The notes beneath the pieces are model-generated. The model was given only the letters and a program-made list of their open reading frames with translations, made no database searches and was not told where the DNA came from. The position numbers and the translations under genes were made by a program. From CAYFSC01 sp964345695 (GTDB taxonomy: Bacteria > Bacteroidota > Rhodothermia > Rhodothermales > Salinibacteraceae), in assembly GCA_964345695.1 (NCBI GenBank), contig CAYFSC010000148.1, positions 1 through 7,568 on the forward strand: a stretch of 7,568 nt of DNA. The letters are read 5' to 3'. Below are positions 5,540-7,568 of this stretch, in pieces. Numbering within the stretch: the first letter of the stretch is position 1; the number at the start of each line of letters is the position of its first letter.

Positions 5540-7420
5540 ATGAGTGCTTACTCTGATTCTTTAACGCGGAAGGGATTGCGCTTTGCCGCCCTTTCCCTCG
5601 TTCTCGTCCTGCCGTTGATTGGCACCCTCGCCGGGTGCGACCAGCAGATCGAGGAGCAATCCTTCGACCAAATTACCCCGGACAACTTCTTCCAGAACGA
5701 GGATCAGTTCCTGGCCGCTGCGACCGGGGTGTACGCCCAGTTGCGCGGGATCATCTTCGACCCGCTCGATACCCAAGAGCACAGCTCCGACGAAATCATG
5801 GTCCCAACCCGCGGCCCGGACTGGGGCGATGGGGGCATCTGGCGGGATCTCACGCAGCACAACTTCAACCCCAACACCCCGCAGGTGGGCGGAGCGTGGG
5901 GCACGATGCAGATCGGCATCGCCCGTGCCAACGGCGTTCTCTCCTCGCTGGCGCCCTCCGAGTCTCTTCCGGAAGAGCAGAAGGCCCAGTTCGCCGCTGA
6001 GGTGCGGTTTCTGCGCGCCTTCTACTACTACTGGCTGATGGACCAATTCGGTCGCGTGCCCATCGTCGTCGAAGAGGGCAGTGACCTCGACTTTGCCACG
6101 CAGCCGGTGGATCCGAACGACCCCCCGGCGCAGAACTCGCGGGCCGAAGTGTTTGACTTCATCCTGCAAGAGCTGACCGGATGCACGGCGAGCAGCTTCA
6201 GCGAGAGCTGCGTAACGAGCCCCGGCTCAGGCACCATCATCGGCGACCTGTCCGTGAAGGGAGAGGTCCCGTACGGCCGCGCGACGCAGGGCGCTGCCCT
6301 GGCGCTTACGGCCCGGCTGCTCCTGAACGCGGAGATTTACACGGGCACCGTCTCGCAGAGCGGCATCAGCACGGGCACGCCGCTTTACGCCGGAGCGGCC
6401 GCTGCAGCCGACCGCATCATCAACTCCGGGCGGTACCAGCTGGAGGATTACCTGCAGAACTTCTCGGCGACCAACCAGAACTCCGAGGAGATCATCTTCG
6501 CTGCCACATTTGCCGCCGGCGACGACGTGGGCTTCAACAAGCAGCAGGCCTTCCTCCACTACAACCACCCCGTCGGCACGACACCGTGGAACGGGTTCAC
6601 GACGATTGCGGAGTTCTACAAGTCGTACAACACGGAGCCCGGCGATGACGAGCAGATTGGAACGGAAGACGACGTGCACACTGATGTGCGCGGCAAGAGC
6701 TTCCTCGTCGGCAAGCAGTACCAGTCGCCGGCCGAGGGGTGCTCGGGGGACGATTGCTTCAGCGATCCGAACAGCGGCAAGGTGAACGTGCGCGGTACGG
6801 ATGCGCAGTTGAACATTACGCTCGAGATTCCGAGCATCCGTCTCGGGGATGCCGAGTTTCCGGATGGGTTCCCTGATGTTGATGAAGGGGATCAGGCATC
6901 CTTTCTACTAGAGGCCCCGGGTGCACGTCCGCTCAAGTTCGAGATCGACCCGGGCCGCGAGGGCGCCCTCATGGGCAACGACTTCCCGCTCTTCCGTCTC
7001 GCCGAGATGTACCTGATCAAGGCCGAGGCCGAAGCGAAGCAGGGCAACATGGGCGCTGCGCTGGATGCTCTCAATGAGGTCCACACCGAACGCGGCAACG
7101 ACGCTCTCACGATGGGCGAGGTCGATGGTCAGATGGGCATGATCCAGCAGATCATTGCCGAGCGCGGGCGCGAGCTTCTATTCGAGGGCACCCGCCGCTC
7201 GGATCTGATCCGCTACGAGTTCGCGCACGGTGGCATGCCGGTCGGGCCTCCGTACACGAGTGAGGCAGATCCGTACGTGCCGACGTTTACCGCCCCGTGG
7301 CTCTTCAAGAAAGACGGGTCGCCGAGCGGTCAGGCCAGCGAGCCCTTCCGGGTGCTCTTCCCGATCCCGCAGACCGAGCTGAGCACGAACCCGAACCTGA
7401 CGCAGAATCCGGGCTATTAA
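5540..7420 (+). CDS. SusD/RagB-family surface nutrient-binding lipoprotein
   Basis: This 626-residue lipoprotein is the extracellular lid and ligand-binding partner of the SusC barrel encoded just upstream. It has a hydrophobic signal peptide ending in the lipobox L30-A-G-C33. The acidic residues after the cysteine (DQQIEE) resemble the surface-export signal of Bacteroidota lipoproteins. Family motifs follow in order: the N-terminal ITPDNFFQNEDQFLAAATGVY (45-65), EVRFLRAFYYYWLMDQFGRVP (154-174), FPLFRLAEMYLIKAEAEAKQG (482-502), IIAERGRELLFEGTRRSDLIRY (538-559) and the C-terminal FPIPQTELSTNPNLTQNPGY (607-626). It is rather long for the family (usually about 500-600), with acidic, poorly conserved sequence at 365-470. 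Two close cysteine pairs (C215/C224, C401/C406) may form disulfides. The ATG at 5540 is chosen because it gives the lipoprotein signal; the frame opens earlier, inside the end of susC. The ligand cannot be predicted. Confidence 0.96.
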   Translation: MSAYSDSLTRKGLRFAALSLVLVLPLIGTLAGCDQQIEEQSFDQITPDNFFQNEDQFLAAATGVYAQLRGIIFDPLDTQEHSSDEIMVPTRGPDWGDGGIWRDLTQHNFNPNTPQVGGAWGTMQIGIARANGVLSSLAPSESLPEEQKAQFAAEVRFLRAFYYYWLMDQFGRVPIVVEEGSDLDFATQPVDPNDPPAQNSRAEVFDFILQELTGCTASSFSESCVTSPGSGTIIGDLSVKGEVPYGRATQGAALALTARLLLNAEIYTGTVSQSGISTGTPLYAGAAAAADRIINSGRYQLEDYLQNFSATNQNSEEIIFAATFAAGDDVGFNKQQAFLHYNHPVGTTPWNGFTTIAEFYKSYNTEPGDDEQIGTEDDVHTDVRGKSFLVGKQYQSPAEGCSGDDCFSDPNSGKVNVRGTDAQLNITLEIPSIRLGDAEFPDGFPDVDEGDQASFLLEAPGARPLKFEIDPGREGALMGNDFPLFRLAEMYLIKAEAEAKQGNMGAALDALNEVHTERGNDALTMGEVDGQMGMIQQIIAERGRELLFEGTRRSDLIRYEFAHGGMPVGPPYTSEADPYVPTFTAPWLFKKDGSPSGQASEPFRVLFPIPQTELSTNPNLTQNPGY

Positions 7421-7423
7421 TTC

Positions 7424-7443
7424 CGAATCCTGTGCGGGATTCG
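7424..7443 (+). other. Hairpin just after susD stop
   Basis: CGAATCC (7424-7430) and GGATTCG (7437-7443) form a perfect 7-base-pair stem with loop TGTGCG, starting three bases after the susD stop codon. No T tract follows, so it is not a standard rho-independent terminator. It could protect the 3' end of the mRNA or act with the downstream terminator. Confidence 0.45.
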
Positions 7444-7511
7444 TGGATGTATGGATGGAGGTGTGGACGGATGTAGGAGTGCCTTCGTCCATGCATTGCC
7501 GGACCCTGCGA

Positions 7512-7528
7512 CGTCGATGCCATCGACG
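7512..7528. repeat. 17-base palindrome before the terminator
   Basis: CGTCGATG (7512-7519) and CATCGACG (7521-7528) are perfect inverted repeats around a single C. As DNA this is an odd-length palindrome that a dimeric protein could bind. As RNA it would give a 7-base-pair hairpin with a three-base loop, only two bases before the terminator stem. Confidence 0.5.
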
Positions 7529-7530
7529 AA

Positions 7531-7564
7531 ACGCCCAGTCGGTGAAGGCCGGCTGGGCGTTTTT
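7531..7564 (+). terminator. Rho-independent terminator of the susCD transcript
   Basis: ACGCCCAG (7531-7538) pairs perfectly with CTGGGCGT (7553-7560). The inner bases 7539-7543 and 7548-7552 continue the stem with two G-U pairs, leaving the four-base loop GAAG. The 13-pair GC-rich stem is followed by a T run (7560-7564). It lies 110 bases after the susD stop and marks the likely end of the operon. A short A run (7529-7531) before it gives only weak support for use on the other strand. Confidence 0.88.
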
Positions 7565-7568
7565 CGTG

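Noticed and set aside
1..7568. CRISPR arrays, tRNA or rRNA genes, insertion sequences, att sites, defence or toxin genes
   Set aside because: I found no regularly spaced repeats, no clover-leaf or rRNA-like sequence, no transposase or recombinase, and no terminal inverted repeats with target duplications.

Overview
The window (7,568 bases, GC-rich) looks like chromosomal DNA from a high-GC member of the Bacteroidota/Rhodothermota group, with a Salinibacter-like relative as my best guess. The reasons are a SusC/SusD outer-membrane nutrient-uptake pair, which is typical of that superphylum, together with high GC, acidic proteins, no clear Shine-Dalgarno sequences, and a promoter box of the form TAnnTTTG. 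The genus assignment is inference.

Layout: positions 1-145 are a short spacer, possibly with the first codons of a further minus-strand gene at the very edge. A sodium:solute symporter of the SGLT-like SSS family lies on the minus strand (146-1744). A 668-base intergenic region (1745-2412) separates it from the divergently transcribed plus-strand pair susC (2413-5487, 1024 aa) and susD (5540-7420, 626 aa). A 148-base 3' region follows and ends in a strong rho-independent terminator (7531-7564).

How the genes may work together: SusD is a surface lipoprotein that captures a ligand and forms the lid over the TonB-dependent SusC barrel, which brings the ligand into the periplasm. The symporter could then carry the ligand, or a breakdown product, across the inner membrane with Na+. 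No glycosidase, protease, regulator or sensor is visible, so the substrate cannot be named.

The most interesting feature is regulatory. The divergent intergenic region holds three near-palindromes related to GGAAGCGCTTCC (centres near 1931, 2182 and 2289). Their CG-centred form resembles operators of LacI/GalR-family repressors. One lies just downstream of a candidate symporter promoter and one at the expected start of the susCD transcript. This suggests both arms are co-regulated by one regulator encoded outside the window. I see no evidence of a wholly new type of system. This is an otherwise ordinary nutrient-uptake locus with some unusual details.
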